Assembly (NCBI GenBank): GCA_946482165.1
Contig: CAMLQS010000018.1
Location: 1-29,169 of the forward strand
Source: an uncultured Verrucomicrobiota bacterium
GTDB lineage: Bacteria; Verrucomicrobiota; Verrucomicrobiae; Opitutales; Opitutaceae
Direction of reading: 5' to 3'
Length of the DNA: 29,169 nt
A model generated the notes under the pieces. It was not told the origin of the DNA. It saw only the letters and a program-made list of their open reading frames with translations, and ran no database searches. Numbering within the stretch: position 1 is the stretch's first letter; each line of letters starts with the position of its first letter. Shown one piece after another: positions 1 through 7,213 of this stretch. The translations under genes and the position numbers were made by a program.

Positions 1-856
1 GGGCGATGGCGTAGGAGCCTTGGCCGAAGTAGTTCAACAGAAGGCCGGGGCAGACCACCCAGTGCCAGGCGCGGGCGATGCTGGCTCGGCCGAAGTGTCC
101 CATGTCGGCGTAGAGGGCCTCGGCGCCCGTGATGGTGAGGACGATGGAGCCGAGGACTCCGGCGGCCTGGGCGGGGTGGTGCCAGAGGAGGCGGAACCCG
201 TGGAGGGGGTTGATGGCGGAGAAGACCTGAGGGGAGTCGAAGAGGTGCCAGGCGCCAAGAAGGCCGAGCACGGCGAACCACACGAGTATGACAGGGCCGA
301 ACACGACGCCGATGGCGCGGGTTCCTTTGCGCTGCACGAGAAAGAGGCCGGCGAGGATCGCGACCGCGATGGGGACGACGTAGCGTTCGAGCGCGGGGTT
401 GAAGCTTTTGAAACCTTCGGCTGCGCCGAGGACCGAGATGGCGGGGGTGATGATGCCGTCGCCGTAGAGCAGCGCCGCGCCGAAAAGGATGAGGAGGGTG
501 GGGAGGCCGAGTCCTCGGCGCGCCACGGAGCCGGCGGAGGAGGATTCGGCGGAGGCGGGCGCGGGGTTGGCACCGAGGGCGAGGAGGGCGAAGATGCCGC
601 CTTCGCCGTGGTTGTCGGCGCGGGTGACGAAAGTGATGTATTTGAAGCTGACGGTGAACATCAGCGTCCAGAGCATGAGGGAGAGCACGCCGATGACGCC
701 CTCCGAGCGGCCGACATCCGGCAGATAGTGCAGGCACTCGCGCATCGTGTAGAGCGGGCTGGTGCCGATATCGCCGAAGACGACGCCGAGCGCGCCGAGG
801 CTTAGGCCGAGCTGGGCGCGGCGGGAGAGCTTGGTCGGCGCGTGGGCGGTGCTCAT
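1..856 (-). CDS. kup: Kup-family potassium uptake permease, N-terminal part (gene runs off the left edge)
   Basis: A low-affinity K+ symporter of the inner membrane (KUP/HAK/KT family). About 285 N-terminal residues are visible; the family is usually about 620-630, so the second half lies outside the window. The translation carries family hallmarks. [14 protein letters not shown], near residue 23, is the first transmembrane segment. An [15 protein letters not shown] stretch follows, then [15 protein letters not shown] and [13 protein letters not shown]. The start at 856 gives [15 protein letters not shown] directly before the first membrane segment. No purine-rich ribosome site precedes it (upstream bases are CCCTCCCC). 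The gene is divergent from menB across 248 bp that contain a strong palindrome at 982-1010. No c-di-AMP riboswitch, which precedes kup in Gram-positives, was recognised. Identification is secure; only the start codon and the unseen C-terminus are uncertain. Confidence 0.96.
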   Translation of the reverse strand, partial: MSTAHAPTKLSRRAQLGLSLGALGVVFGDIGTSPLYTMRECLHYLPDVGRSEGVIGVLSLMLWTLMFTVSFKYITFVTRADNHGEGGIFALLALGANPAPASAESSSAGSVARRGLGLPTLLILFGAALLYGDGIITPAISVLGAAEGFKSFNPALERYVVPIAVAILAGLFLVQRKGTRAIGVVFGPVILVWFAVLGLLGAWHLFDSPQVFSAINPLHGFRLLWHHPAQAAGVLGSIVLTITGAEALYADMGHFGRASIARAWHWVVCPGLLLNYFGQGSYAIA

Positions 857-981
857 GGGGAGGGATCGCGAAGGGAATGGGAAGCTTCGCGAGCCAAAGG
901 CTCGGGAGTCAACGAGGGCGATTCCATGCCGGATCGCAAGTGGCTGGCGCGGGCGGCGCGGAGGAGGCCTCGATGTCGCGT

Positions 982-1010
982 GCGCAATGTTCGTATTACG
1001 AACATTGCGC
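982..1010. promoter_or_regulatory. 29-nt perfect palindrome, candidate operator or cruciform between kup and menB
   Basis: The arm GCGCAATGTTCGTA (982-995) is followed by a single T and then its exact reverse complement (997-1010). It lies in the divergent 857-1104 interval, 126 bp from the kup start and 95 bp from the menB start. No T-tract follows on either strand, so an intrinsic terminator is unlikely. The central TGTTCGTA-T-TACGAACA is symmetric enough to be a dimeric repressor site. The rest of the interval holds a small CGAGCC-AAA-GGCTCG hairpin at 890-904 and nothing else recognisable. Which gene it controls, if any, is unknown. Confidence 0.6.
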
Positions 1011-1104
1011 CTTCGGCGCGCACGTTGGCCACCGGCGACGATTACACGATGGCGGAGGCGGCGTTGACGCGCCGGGCGGCTCGGGCAGCGTGATCCCTTT
1101 ACCC

Positions 1105-1944
1105 ATGAGCCAGACCACCGCTTGGAAACGCGTTAAGGACTACTCCGACATCATCTACGAAAAGGCGGACGGGATCGCGAAGGTGACGATCAATCGCCCG
1201 CATCGTCGCAACTCGTTCACGCCCGACACGGTGCACCAGATGTATGAGGCGTTTCTCGACGCGCGCGAGGACCCGAAGGTCGGCGTCGTGCTGCTGACGG
1301 GAGCCGGGCCGCACACGGACGGGAAATATGCGTTTTGCGCGGGCGGCGACCAGGGTGTGCGCGGCCCCGCAGGCTATGTCGGCACCGACGGCGTGCCGCG
1401 TCTCAACGTGCTCGATCTGCAAAAACTCATCCGCTCGATGCCGAAGGTGGTGATCGCGCTGGTCGCGGGCTACGCGATCGGCGGGGGGCACGTGCTCCAT
1501 GTGGTGTGCGATCTGACGATCGCGGCGGACAACGGCGTGTTCGGCCAAGTGGGGCCGCGCATGGGTTCTTTCGACGCGGGCTTCGGCAGCAGTTATCTGG
1601 CACGGCTGGTGGGGCAAAAGAAGGCGCGCGAGATCTGGTATTTGTGCCGTCAATACAGCGCGGGCGAGGCGCTCGACATGGGGCTGGTGAACGCGGTGGT
1701 GCCGGTGGCGGAGCTCGAGGCGGAGGGCGTGAAGTGGGCCAAGGAGATTCTCGGGCATTCGCCGCTGGCGATCCGCGCGCTGAAGAGCGCGTTCAACGCG
1801 GAGCTCGACGGGCAGTCGGGCATCCAGGAACTGGCGGGCAACGCGACGCTGCTCTATTACATGAGCGAGGAGGCGAAGGAGTTTCACGGGGCGCAGCGCG
1901 AGAAGCGCAAGCCGGACGCGCGGCGTTTCCCGTGGCTGCCGTGA
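1105..1944 (+). CDS. menB: 1,4-dihydroxy-2-naphthoyl-CoA synthase (MenB)
   Basis: Crotonase-superfamily enzyme that closes the ring of o-succinylbenzoyl-CoA to form 1,4-dihydroxy-2-naphthoyl-CoA in menaquinone synthesis; cytoplasmic. The 279-residue product has the typical MenB length and order. It begins with [20 protein letters not shown]. The oxyanion-hole segment with FCAGGDQ follows near residue 77, then the [17 protein letters not shown] segment and the [17 protein letters not shown] active-site loop. It ends in the usual basic [12 protein letters not shown] tail. The SFDAGFGS motif separates MenB from generic enoyl-CoA hydratases. The start at 1105 is chosen because [10 protein letters not shown] matches MenB N-termini; the open frame continues upstream but with unrelated sequence. 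The gene stands alone here, with no other men genes, and is followed by a strong hairpin at 2007-2036. Menaquinone-based respiration is implied. Confidence 0.96.
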   Translation: MSQTTAWKRVKDYSDIIYEKADGIAKVTINRPHRRNSFTPDTVHQMYEAFLDAREDPKVGVVLLTGAGPHTDGKYAFCAGGDQGVRGPAGYVGTDGVPRLNVLDLQKLIRSMPKVVIALVAGYAIGGGHVLHVVCDLTIAADNGVFGQVGPRMGSFDAGFGSSYLARLVGQKKAREIWYLCRQYSAGEALDMGLVNAVVPVAELEAEGVKWAKEILGHSPLAIRALKSAFNAELDGQSGIQELAGNATLLYYMSEEAKEFHGAQREKRKPDARRFPWLP

Positions 1945-2006
1945 GGCGGCGGGAGGCATCGGAGATGTGTGCGCCGGCCCGCGGATCGGCGGCGCGAGAT
2001 GGGTGC

Positions 2007-2036
2007 AAAAAAGGGCGGGCCGCGAGGCCCGCCCTT
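2007..2036. terminator. Hairpin terminator between convergent menB and the exported-protein operon
   Basis: An 11-bp perfect stem, AAGGGCGGGCC (2011-2021) and GGCCCGCCCTT (2026-2036), closes a GCGA loop. An A-run at 2007-2012 becomes a U-tract on the minus strand, so it is a good intrinsic terminator for the operon ending at 2070. For menB transcription only TTCTT follows the stem, so it may act more weakly in that direction. It sits between two convergent genes, as expected for a shared terminator. Confidence 0.85.
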
Positions 2037-2069
2037 CTTGCCGCGGCGTAATGGGCCGAAGCGGAGCGA

Positions 2070-2816
2070 CTAGTCGACAGACGGAGCGGCGGCGGGTTTC
2101 CGGTAGAAGGGTTCGCCAAGAATGATGCGGAGCTCGACCATGCCATCGGACGCGTAGGGGCCCGAGGCGTGGAAGGTGCCGCCAAGGGGACAAACGACGG
2201 GCCCCGAGGTGCGGTCGCTGCCGACGACGACTTTGTTGTAGCGGTTGGTGTAGGTGATGAGACCGGTGGCTTCGAGCGTGCCGGCGGGGCGGGCGCCGCG
2301 GGCGGCGAGCCCTTGGGTCAGTTGGGCGAGGCGGCGCACGCGGGTGGTGTGGGCGACGACGGTGGCCGCGGGAACGGTCAGGCGGCTCGTGTCGGACGAA
2401 GCGACGAAGCCGGAGGTCGGCGCGAGGGAGATGGCGATCTCGGATGCGGGCTCCCGGATGGCGCCGGTCAAGGCGTGCCGCGCGACGATTTTGAGCGAGG
2501 AAAGGGTGTCGGTGACTTCGGAGTTGTCGCCGTCTTCCGTGGCGACGGCGGCGTTGCCTTGCGCGACCAAGGTCCAGTTCGCCAGCGACGTGATGTTGTT
2601 CGACTTGAGGATGGAGCGAAGGAGATCGGCGGTGTCGAAGATCTCGTATTTCAGCGCGGTTTTGTCGCCGGAGGCGCTGGTGTCGACGGAGCGGGTGATC
2701 ACCATGTCGTAGGTGACGGGAAGGAAATAATCGACCGAAGCCAGGTCCTCCGCGCGGCCATGGGCGGCGCCGAAGAGGCAGGCGGCGAGGATCGAGAGTG
2801 AAAGGAAGCGTGACAT
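2070..2816 (-). CDS. Predicted exported protein of unknown function (paralogue of the next gene upstream)
   Basis: A 248-residue protein starting with a clear Sec signal peptide (hydrophobic LSLSILAACLFGAAHG, likely cleaved after about residue 20). The mature part is rich in Ser, Thr, Val and Ala and has no catalytic motif I recognise. It shares a loose layout with the 2854-3747 product. Both have an N-(I/T)-S-L-x-x-W-(T/S)-L-V-A segment near one third of the length. Both have a LAQLT...G...G stretch followed by an E(A/T)xG segment, and both end in V(E/T)LRI. I take them as ancient duplicates, which is an inference from reading alone. The start at 2816 is chosen because it begins the signal peptide; 30 upstream in-frame codons are basic and signal-less. 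It is the last gene of a three-gene minus-strand operon, 37 nt behind its neighbour and 34 nt before a terminator. Confidence 0.75.
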   Translation of the reverse strand: MSRFLSLSILAACLFGAAHGRAEDLASVDYFLPVTYDMVITRSVDTSASGDKTALKYEIFDTADLLRSILKSNNITSLANWTLVAQGNAAVATEDGDNSEVTDTLSSLKIVARHALTGAIREPASEIAISLAPTSGFVASSDTSRLTVPAATVVAHTTRVRRLAQLTQGLAARGARPAGTLEATGLITYTNRYNKVVVGSDRTSGPVVCPLGGTFHASGPYASDGMVELRIILGEPFYRKPAAAPSVD

Positions 2817-2853
2817 GACGGGTGGTAAGCGGGTGAGGAGCTTGCGGGACTTC

Positions 2854-3747
2854 TTACATCGCGGCGCCGAGATTGGGGGCGTCGCCAAGCACCGTGATGA
2901 CGACATCCGAGCCGAGGCTGCTTCCGGGGACCGTGTTCAGATCGCCGGAATTGCCCAGGATAAGGGTGCCCGAGCCGGAGCCTTCGGAGGAGGCGCCCGG
3001 CCCTTCACTGGGATCGGTGGGGGTGGGGGAAGGGGACACGAAGACCGAAGCGTCGACGCCGTAGGAAGCTCCGATACGGAGAGTGACGCTGATGATCGCG
3101 TCCGGGTTGTTCTCGGAATCGGAAACATTGGTGGCTCCGTAGCCGACGAAGAGATCGCTCTTGGGGCGGTAGACCGCGGTCGTTGCGCCGGCGGGGCGCA
3201 CATATTGGCCGGTGCCGAACAGGACGCCGGTGGCGGTGCCGCCATTGGTCTCAAAGCGGTCGTCTCCGGACGTGCCGAGACCGCCGAGCGTGAGTTGCGC
3301 CAGGGACTTGTGGGTGTCGGAGCCGGCGACGATTTTCTCGGCGCGGCGGGTCAGGTTTTGGGCGACGTAGGGGTCTGTGAGTTCGAGGCTGAGAACGCTG
3401 TCGGGAATGAGAACGGGAATCTCTCCTTTTTTGCGCGCGAAGAATTTATAGCCGTTGCCGGTCCCGGGCCAGTTTGCCCAGACGGCGACGAGCGACCAGC
3501 CGGAGAGCGAAGTGTTTTCGCCGACGACCGCGCGGAGCACCATTCCGTTGCCATAGCGGGCCGACTCAAAGGGGGTCGTGACGTTGACGTCGGCGTCGTT
3601 GGGCCGGTCCACAGGGTCTTTGGGAATGCCGGTGCGGACGAACGTCGCGGTGATCGTCACGGGCGCTTGGGAGACGCGCAGGTTGTCTTGCGCGAGGAGG
3701 GGCTGGACGGAGAGGAAGGCGGCGAGGCCGAGGAGCGCTAAACGCAT
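2854..3747 (-). CDS. Predicted exported protein of unknown function with Pro/Ser/Gly-rich C-terminus
   Basis: A 297-residue protein with a short signal peptide (MRLALLGLAAFLSVQPLLAQ, cleavage likely after the alanine of LLAQ). The mature region looks beta-rich, with segments such as VTITATFVR and SGWSLVAVWANWPG and a KFFARKKGEIPVLIPDSVL stretch. After about residue 225 it becomes low-complexity (SPSPTPTDPSEGPGASSEGSGSG), then a final hydrophobic VVITVLGD stretch. No enzyme motif or membrane anchor is seen. It resembles the 248-residue product downstream in overall layout. Start 3747 was preferred over the in-frame ATG at 3783 because it places the signal peptide at the N-terminus and leaves 39 nt to the preceding gene. 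Likely cotranscribed with both neighbours. Function unknown; possibly a surface or periplasmic component specific to this lineage. Confidence 0.75.
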   Translation of the reverse strand: MRLALLGLAAFLSVQPLLAQDNLRVSQAPVTITATFVRTGIPKDPVDRPNDADVNVTTPFESARYGNGMVLRAVVGENTSLSGWSLVAVWANWPGTGNGYKFFARKKGEIPVLIPDSVLSLELTDPYVAQNLTRRAEKIVAGSDTHKSLAQLTLGGLGTSGDDRFETNGGTATGVLFGTGQYVRPAGATTAVYRPKSDLFVGYGATNVSDSENNPDAIISVTLRIGASYGVDASVFVSPSPTPTDPSEGPGASSEGSGSGTLILGNSGDLNTVPGSSLGSDVVITVLGDAPNLGAAM

Positions 3748-3786
3748 GGGGGTGATGACTGAAGAGGGAGGAGGGCGGAGCAAACC

Positions 3787-4176
3787 TTAGTTTTTCGCGT
3801 AACGGAAATAGTAGATCGCGAGCACGACAAAGCCCGCCAACGCGAAGGCTGCGCCGAAGAGCGTGAGGCAGCCGCGTTTGGCCGCCTGGGGATCGAGGGC
3901 TTCGGTGGCGCGGTATTTTTCGATGATCTCGTCGGCACGGGTGTTGGCGAGAGCGACACTGGAATCGAGCTGAGTTTCGGCGTTGGCCGAAGAGGTTTCG
4001 GTAGTCGAAGCCGACGGAGGAGCGGGCGACAGGGCGGCGGGAGCGACGTCGGGCGCAACGACGGGCGAAGGAGCTTGCCCGGCGCCCGCGGCGGTGAGTT
4101 CGGCGTCGATCCAAGCGAGATGTTGGGCGACCAAGGCGCGCTGGCGTCGGAGTTCGGCAAGGCGGTCGGGCGACAT
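3787..4176 (-). CDS. Small single-pass membrane protein of unknown function
   Basis: A 129-residue protein. The N-terminus (MSPDRLAELRRQRALVAQHL) is charged and probably helical. It is followed by an Ala/Pro/Ser-rich linker (about residues 34-65) and a second charged helix around residues 73-95. One membrane helix (LTLFGAAFALAGFVVLAIYYF, about residues 104-124) follows, with a short basic tail (RYAKN). There is no signal peptide, so the N-terminal portion is probably cytoplasmic with a C-terminal tail anchor. It is the first gene of the operon that continues with two exported proteins (39 and 37 nt spacings), suggesting they act together at the envelope. No domain family was recognised. Confidence 0.7.
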   Translation of the reverse strand: MSPDRLAELRRQRALVAQHLAWIDAELTAAGAGQAPSPVVAPDVAPAALSPAPPSASTTETSSANAETQLDSSVALANTRADEIIEKYRATEALDPQAAKRGCLTLFGAAFALAGFVVLAIYYFRYAKN

Positions 4177-4205
4177 GGGTTGGGGGAACGGTCTATTTCA
4201 ACAAA

Positions 4206-4230
4206 CCCACGGGCGGGACGCCCATGCCAC
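4206..4230. repeat. Short GGGCG-GGA-CGCCC imperfect inverted repeat, possible dispersed REP-like unit
   Basis: Reads CCCACGGGCGGGACGCCCAT on the plus strand, with a GGGCG/CGCCC stem. It lies in the intergenic gap between the rpmA terminator and the 129-residue protein. My recollection is that units of this type (reading GGCATGGGCGTCCCGCCC on the other strand) recur between genes in Opitutaceae. That is recollection, not a search. Only one copy is visible in this window. Confidence 0.4.
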
Positions 4231-4261
4231 AAAAAAACGCCGACTCCGAAAGGAGTCGGCG
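4231..4261 (-). terminator. Intrinsic terminator of the rplU-rpmA operon
   Basis: A perfect 10-bp stem (CGCCGACTCC at 4238-4247 and GGAGTCGGCG at 4252-4261) has a GAAA loop as read on the plus strand. The A-run at 4231-4237 gives seven uridines on the minus-strand transcript. It lies 29 nt downstream of the rpmA stop codon. A textbook rho-independent terminator. Confidence 0.95.
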
Positions 4262-4289
4262 CATGAAAGCGACGGAATCGGGGGCGTGT

Positions 4290-4529
4290 TTAGACGACGG
4301 CGACCTTGCGGCGGGCTTTGTCGAATTGGACGACGCCATCCTTGAGGGCGAAGAGGGTCCAATCGCGGCCGGTGCCGACGTTTTCGCCGGCGTGCAGCTT
4401 GGAGCCGCACTGACGGACGATGATGTTGCCGGCGATGACGGCTTGGCCGCCAAACTTCTTTACGCCGCGGCGCTTGCTGTGGGACTCGCGGCCGTTGCTC
4501 GTTGTGCCTGCACCTTTTTTATGGGCCAT
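4290..4529 (-). CDS. rpmA: 50S ribosomal protein bL27
   Basis: Large-subunit ribosomal protein bL27, whose N-terminal tail approaches the peptidyl-transferase centre. The 79-residue product starts [20 protein letters not shown] and contains the family core ([36 protein letters not shown]). It is slightly shorter than the E. coli protein (85). The N-terminus is the short MAHKKG form, without the extra peptide that Firmicutes cleave off. This is one of only two genes here with a clear Shine-Dalgarno sequence: AGGAGA on the minus strand at 4538-4543, 8 nt before the ATG. It follows rplU by 42 nt and is followed by an intrinsic terminator, forming the classic rplU-rpmA operon. The usual downstream GTPase gene obg is absent here. 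Confidence 0.98.
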   Translation of the reverse strand: MAHKKGAGTTSNGRESHSKRRGVKKFGGQAVIAGNIIVRQCGSKLHAGENVGTGRDWTLFALKDGVVQFDKARRKVAVV

Positions 4530-4571
4530 GACTTAGTTCTCCTGTCGAGGGTTGCGGTTACTGTTAAAAAA

Positions 4572-4886
4572 TTAGGCGGAGATGGTCTCGATCTTGATGA
4601 CGGAGAGCTCCTGGCGGTGGCCGCGCTTGCGCTGCATGCCCTTGCGCTTGCGCTTCTTGAAGACGATGACTTTGTCGCCGCGCTTGTTTTCGAGGATCTT
4701 GGCGGTCACTTTCGCGCCCGCGAGGGTGGGGGTGCCGACCTTGAAGGAGGCGCCTTCACCAGCGGAGAGAACCTCGGTGATCTCGACAATGGAACCGGCC
4801 TCGGTGTTCGGGAAACGGTTGACGAAAAGGACGTCGCCTTCGGTGACGGCGAACTGCTGACCCTGAGTTTTGATGGTCGCTTTCAT
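4572..4886 (-). CDS. rplU: 50S ribosomal protein bL21
   Basis: Large-subunit ribosomal protein bL21, which contacts 23S rRNA. The 104-residue product matches the family length (103 in E. coli). It shows the typical start ([18 protein letters not shown]) and the C-terminal basic motif [16 protein letters not shown]. The tail is [13 protein letters not shown] ([12 protein letters not shown]). The start at 4886 is fixed by homology; the frame stays open upstream to 5072 but that part is arginine-rich and unlike bL21. It is transcribed with rpmA 42 nt downstream. The 286-nt upstream region has no gene and contains an imperfect hairpin (5009-5045) that could belong to a leader RNA. Confidence 0.98.
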   Translation of the reverse strand: MKATIKTQGQQFAVTEGDVLFVNRFPNTEAGSIVEITEVLSAGEGASFKVGTPTLAGAKVTAKILENKRGDKVIVFKKRKRKGMQRKRGHRQELSVIKIETISA

Positions 4887-5008
4887 GGAAATAAAGGCGA
4901 GAACACAGGCTTTTGCGGGAAGGCGTGCAAGGACTTTTTGGCGAAATCGCGCGCCGGTCCGGAAATCTCCCGGTGTCGGGAAACATCGGAGTGGCGAGGG
5001 AGGGAACA

Positions 5009-5045
5009 CCCCTTGCCGGAGGCTCCGGCGTGGAGCGGCAAAGGG
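5009..5045 (-). promoter_or_regulatory. Imperfect hairpin in the rplU upstream region, possible leader structure
   Basis: CCCTTGCCG (5010-5018) pairs with CGGCAAAGGG (5036-5045) with one bulged A. A nested CCGGA/TCCGG stem lies inside. The element is about 120 nt upstream of the rplU ATG on the transcribed strand. L21 leader RNAs are known in Firmicutes; I cannot say this is one of them. The rest of 4887-5172 shows nothing else I recognise. Confidence 0.3.
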
Positions 5046-5172
5046 TCGATATCGGCCGCCGCATCCGCACAATGAGGGGCTCGGTTACGCAAGGATAGAA
5101 GCCGAGCGGGACGAGACCGGCTTGGGATGGCCTCCGAGGCCCGCCCGCTCGTCGAACGCGCTGATTGATTCG

Positions 5173-5802
5173 TCAGCTGTCGCCGAGAAATGTGCGGGCG
5201 CGGACAAGATCGTCGGGCACCAAACCGTGGCCGGCGTGGGGATGAAGGTGGGTTTCGACTGTGGCGCCGCCTGCGCGAAGCAACTCCGCGAGGCGAGGCG
5301 GATGGTCGAGCGAAACGATGGGATCTTGGGCTCCGTTGAGCAGAAGCACGCGGCGACCGGCGAGGGAACCGGGCGCCGCGGGGTGTTCGAGCACGACCAT
5401 GGGGCGAAGCAAGATGGCGCCCGCGAGCGGCACGTCGGGACGCAGTTGCAGCAGGGCGGCGGCGGCGTTCGCGCCATTGGAAAAGCCGAGCGCGACGAGG
5501 CCGCGCGGGGACGTGTTTAGCTGATATCGAAGCAGGGAGGCGGCGATGAAGCCGGCGAGTTCCTCGATGCGCGGCACGACCGCCGCCGGATCGAACACGC
5601 CCTCGCCGAGACGCGGGAAAAAGCGCGCGGCGCCATGTTCGTTGACGTGGCCGCGAGGCGAGAGGATTGCCGATCCCGGGGAGATTCGGTCGGCGAGGGC
5701 GACGAGATCGTTCTCGGTTCCGCCGGTGCCATGAAGAAGCAGCAGGGGCGGATGATCGGATGCGGTCGCTGGGCGAAAGAAATGAGGCCAGTCGGTGTGC
5801 AT
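5173..5802 (-). CDS. Alpha/beta-hydrolase, MhqD-like carboxylesterase/phospholipase family
   Basis: A cytoplasmic serine hydrolase of 209 residues. LLLLHGTGGTENDL (residues 20-33) is the oxyanion/HGxGG region. The nucleophile elbow GFSNG places Ser108. Asp160 lies in NGAQDPI and His192 in HPHAGHGL, completing the triad. The intervening LSPRGHVNEHGAARFFPRL and EGVFD segments resemble Bacillus MhqD (YodD), a carboxylesterase induced by quinones and catechols and controlled by MhqR. Start 5802 gives the same short N-terminus as MhqD; the frame is open upstream to 6006 but would overlap the divergent gene. It lies near an MhqO-like dioxygenase, a DoxX protein and a MarR regulator (7214-9195), which supports a role in detoxifying electrophiles. 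The substrate is unknown. No copy of the TTTGA-type box found near marR was spotted in its promoter region. Confidence 0.85.
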   Translation of the reverse strand: MHTDWPHFFRPATASDHPPLLLLHGTGGTENDLVALADRISPGSAILSPRGHVNEHGAARFFPRLGEGVFDPAAVVPRIEELAGFIAASLLRYQLNTSPRGLVALGFSNGANAAAALLQLRPDVPLAGAILLRPMVVLEHPAAPGSLAGRRVLLLNGAQDPIVSLDHPPRLAELLRAGGATVETHLHPHAGHGLVPDDLVRARTFLGDS

Positions 5803-5953
5803 AACGGACTTTACGTAGAAGTGGTTTAGCGGTGGGCCCGCCGCTCGTAAGCGGTGTGTCAATTCCGCAGGGAGCGACCTGCCGGGGAGAAAAAAACAGG
5901 AAGTAGGTTCAATCGCGGCGTCTCGAAACGGTATGATAGCCCCTTCGCCCGTC

Positions 5954-7204
5954 ATGCCCGCCGCCAAACGCGCTTCCATCGCCGCCAAATTCCTTCCCGG
6001 GGGCAAGCGGGGCTATGTCTTGCTTGGCTTGGTCTTGGCGCTTGCCGGATCGGGCTGGTGGTATCGTTGGCCGTCGGAGATCGCGGCGGCGCCATCGGTG
6101 GCGGTCGAGGATGAGCTGACAACATTGACCGGGCCCTGGGGCGAGCTCCTGTGCCGGACGGTCAACCTCGAGCAGCCCGCGGAATACGTGGCTTTCGACA
6201 AACCCGATTGGAACGGGCCGCGCTGGCATTTCGGAACGCGCTCGGCGGCGCAGGTGGAGCAGGCTCTCCTGCAAACCGGGGCGGATCGGGCCTGGGTGTC
6301 GCGAGCGCTTGCGTCCGTTCAGCCGGAGACGGGTGGAAAACTCGTCCTGAAGCCCGATGACGACACCGTGCTCGCGCTGGGCGAGGAGGTCCGCGCCAAG
6401 GTGTATCTGCTCCTGGCGGACGAGCCTTTGAACCGCGGTCAGGCGGCGCCGCTCTATGTCGCGCAAGGGGAGATCGTTCGCTTCTTTCGCGGAAAGTTTC
6501 CCGAGGCGAAGGGACTTGAGGAGTGGGCGCGGCGACTGGCCTACCGGCGCAACGGCTACCTGTATTTTAGCGACATGGAGGTGCTCGCGCGGCTCGCGGG
6601 TTTGAACGATGCGGAAAGGACGCGGCTGCGTCTCGCCGTGAGCGCTGCGCCGGTCGTGATGGCGCGTTTGAAGGTCGGGGTTGAAAGCAATACCGACTCC
6701 TTGGTGAACTATTGGGGTGTCTCGATGCCCGGGGTGTTCGTCAAAGACGTCCGGCCCTTGTTTGACGCGCAGCGTCAGCTCGCCGAGGGCGGCACGGTGA
6801 GTATTCTCCATGTCCTTCCGCCCCTGGCGCGCGCGAATCTCTACACTACGCCGCTCACCCCGAAGAACGGGGATGCGCTGCCGGACTGCCATTTCACGGC
6901 CCTGAATTTCTTCAACCACACGCCCGATCCCCGGCTTTCCGAGCAGGCCTACGCGAGCCGGTATTTGTCCGAGAACTACTACGAGATCGGGGCGCCGGGC
7001 CGGCCGGGCGATTTGGTGGTCCTCGTCAACCCGCAGCACCAGATAGTCCACTCCGCGACCTACCTCGCGGGCGACGTCGTCTACACCAAGAACGGGATAA
7101 ACCTGGGGCAACCGTGGGTGTTGATGCATCTCGATGATATGGTCGGGATTTACTCGATCAAGGAACCGCTGCGCGCCGCCTACATGCGCAAGCGGACGAC
7201 TTGA
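5954..7204 (+). CDS. Membrane-anchored or exported protein with a putative NlpC/P60-like C-terminal domain
   Basis: A 416-residue protein. It begins with a basic stretch and one N-terminal membrane helix (about residues 20-38, YVLLGLVLALAGSGWWY), giving a probable signal anchor. The middle (residues 50-290) is unrecognised, with helices and an FFRGKFPEAKGLEEW segment. The C-terminal third has the sequence order of papain-like NlpC/P60 peptidases. PDCHFTALNFF gives candidate Cys312. GRPGDLVVLVNP resembles the PGDL signature. HSATYLAGDVVYTKNG gives candidate His366. This assignment is a pattern-level inference; the domain could be degenerate. It is divergent from the MhqD-like gene (about 150 bp apart) and convergent with the dioxygenase gene (9 nt between stops). 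An upstream ATG at 5933 is possible; 5954 is preferred because its pyrimidine-rich CCCGTC-ATG context matches most starts here. Confidence 0.7.
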   Translation: MPAAKRASIAAKFLPGGKRGYVLLGLVLALAGSGWWYRWPSEIAAAPSVAVEDELTTLTGPWGELLCRTVNLEQPAEYVAFDKPDWNGPRWHFGTRSAAQVEQALLQTGADRAWVSRALASVQPETGGKLVLKPDDDTVLALGEEVRAKVYLLLADEPLNRGQAAPLYVAQGEIVRFFRGKFPEAKGLEEWARRLAYRRNGYLYFSDMEVLARLAGLNDAERTRLRLAVSAAPVVMARLKVGVESNTDSLVNYWGVSMPGVFVKDVRPLFDAQRQLAEGGTVSILHVLPPLARANLYTTPLTPKNGDALPDCHFTALNFFNHTPDPRLSEQAYASRYLSENYYEIGAPGRPGDLVVLVNPQHQIVHSATYLAGDVVYTKNGINLGQPWVLMHLDDMVGIYSIKEPLRAAYMRKRTT

Positions 7205-7213
7205 ATGCCGCGC

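Noticed and set aside
20..805. Plus-strand open frame of 261 codons at the left edge
   Set aside because: The minus strand encodes unmistakable Kup motifs ([23 protein letters not shown]); the plus-strand translation is low-complexity.
987..1005. LexA (SOS) operator in the palindrome
   Set aside because: The verrucomicrobial LexA motif as I recall it is TGTTC-N4-GAACA. Here the spacing is N7 (TGTTC-GTATTAC-GAACA), and neither kup nor menB is an SOS gene.
857..1104. c-di-AMP (ydaO-type) riboswitch upstream of kup
   Set aside because: No conserved ydaO core was recognised; only a small hairpin and the palindrome are present.
5803..6006. N-terminal extension of the MhqD-like esterase up to 6006
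   Set aside because: It would overlap the divergent exported-protein gene and has no counterpart in MhqD-type proteins, which start just before the LLLLHGTGG segment.
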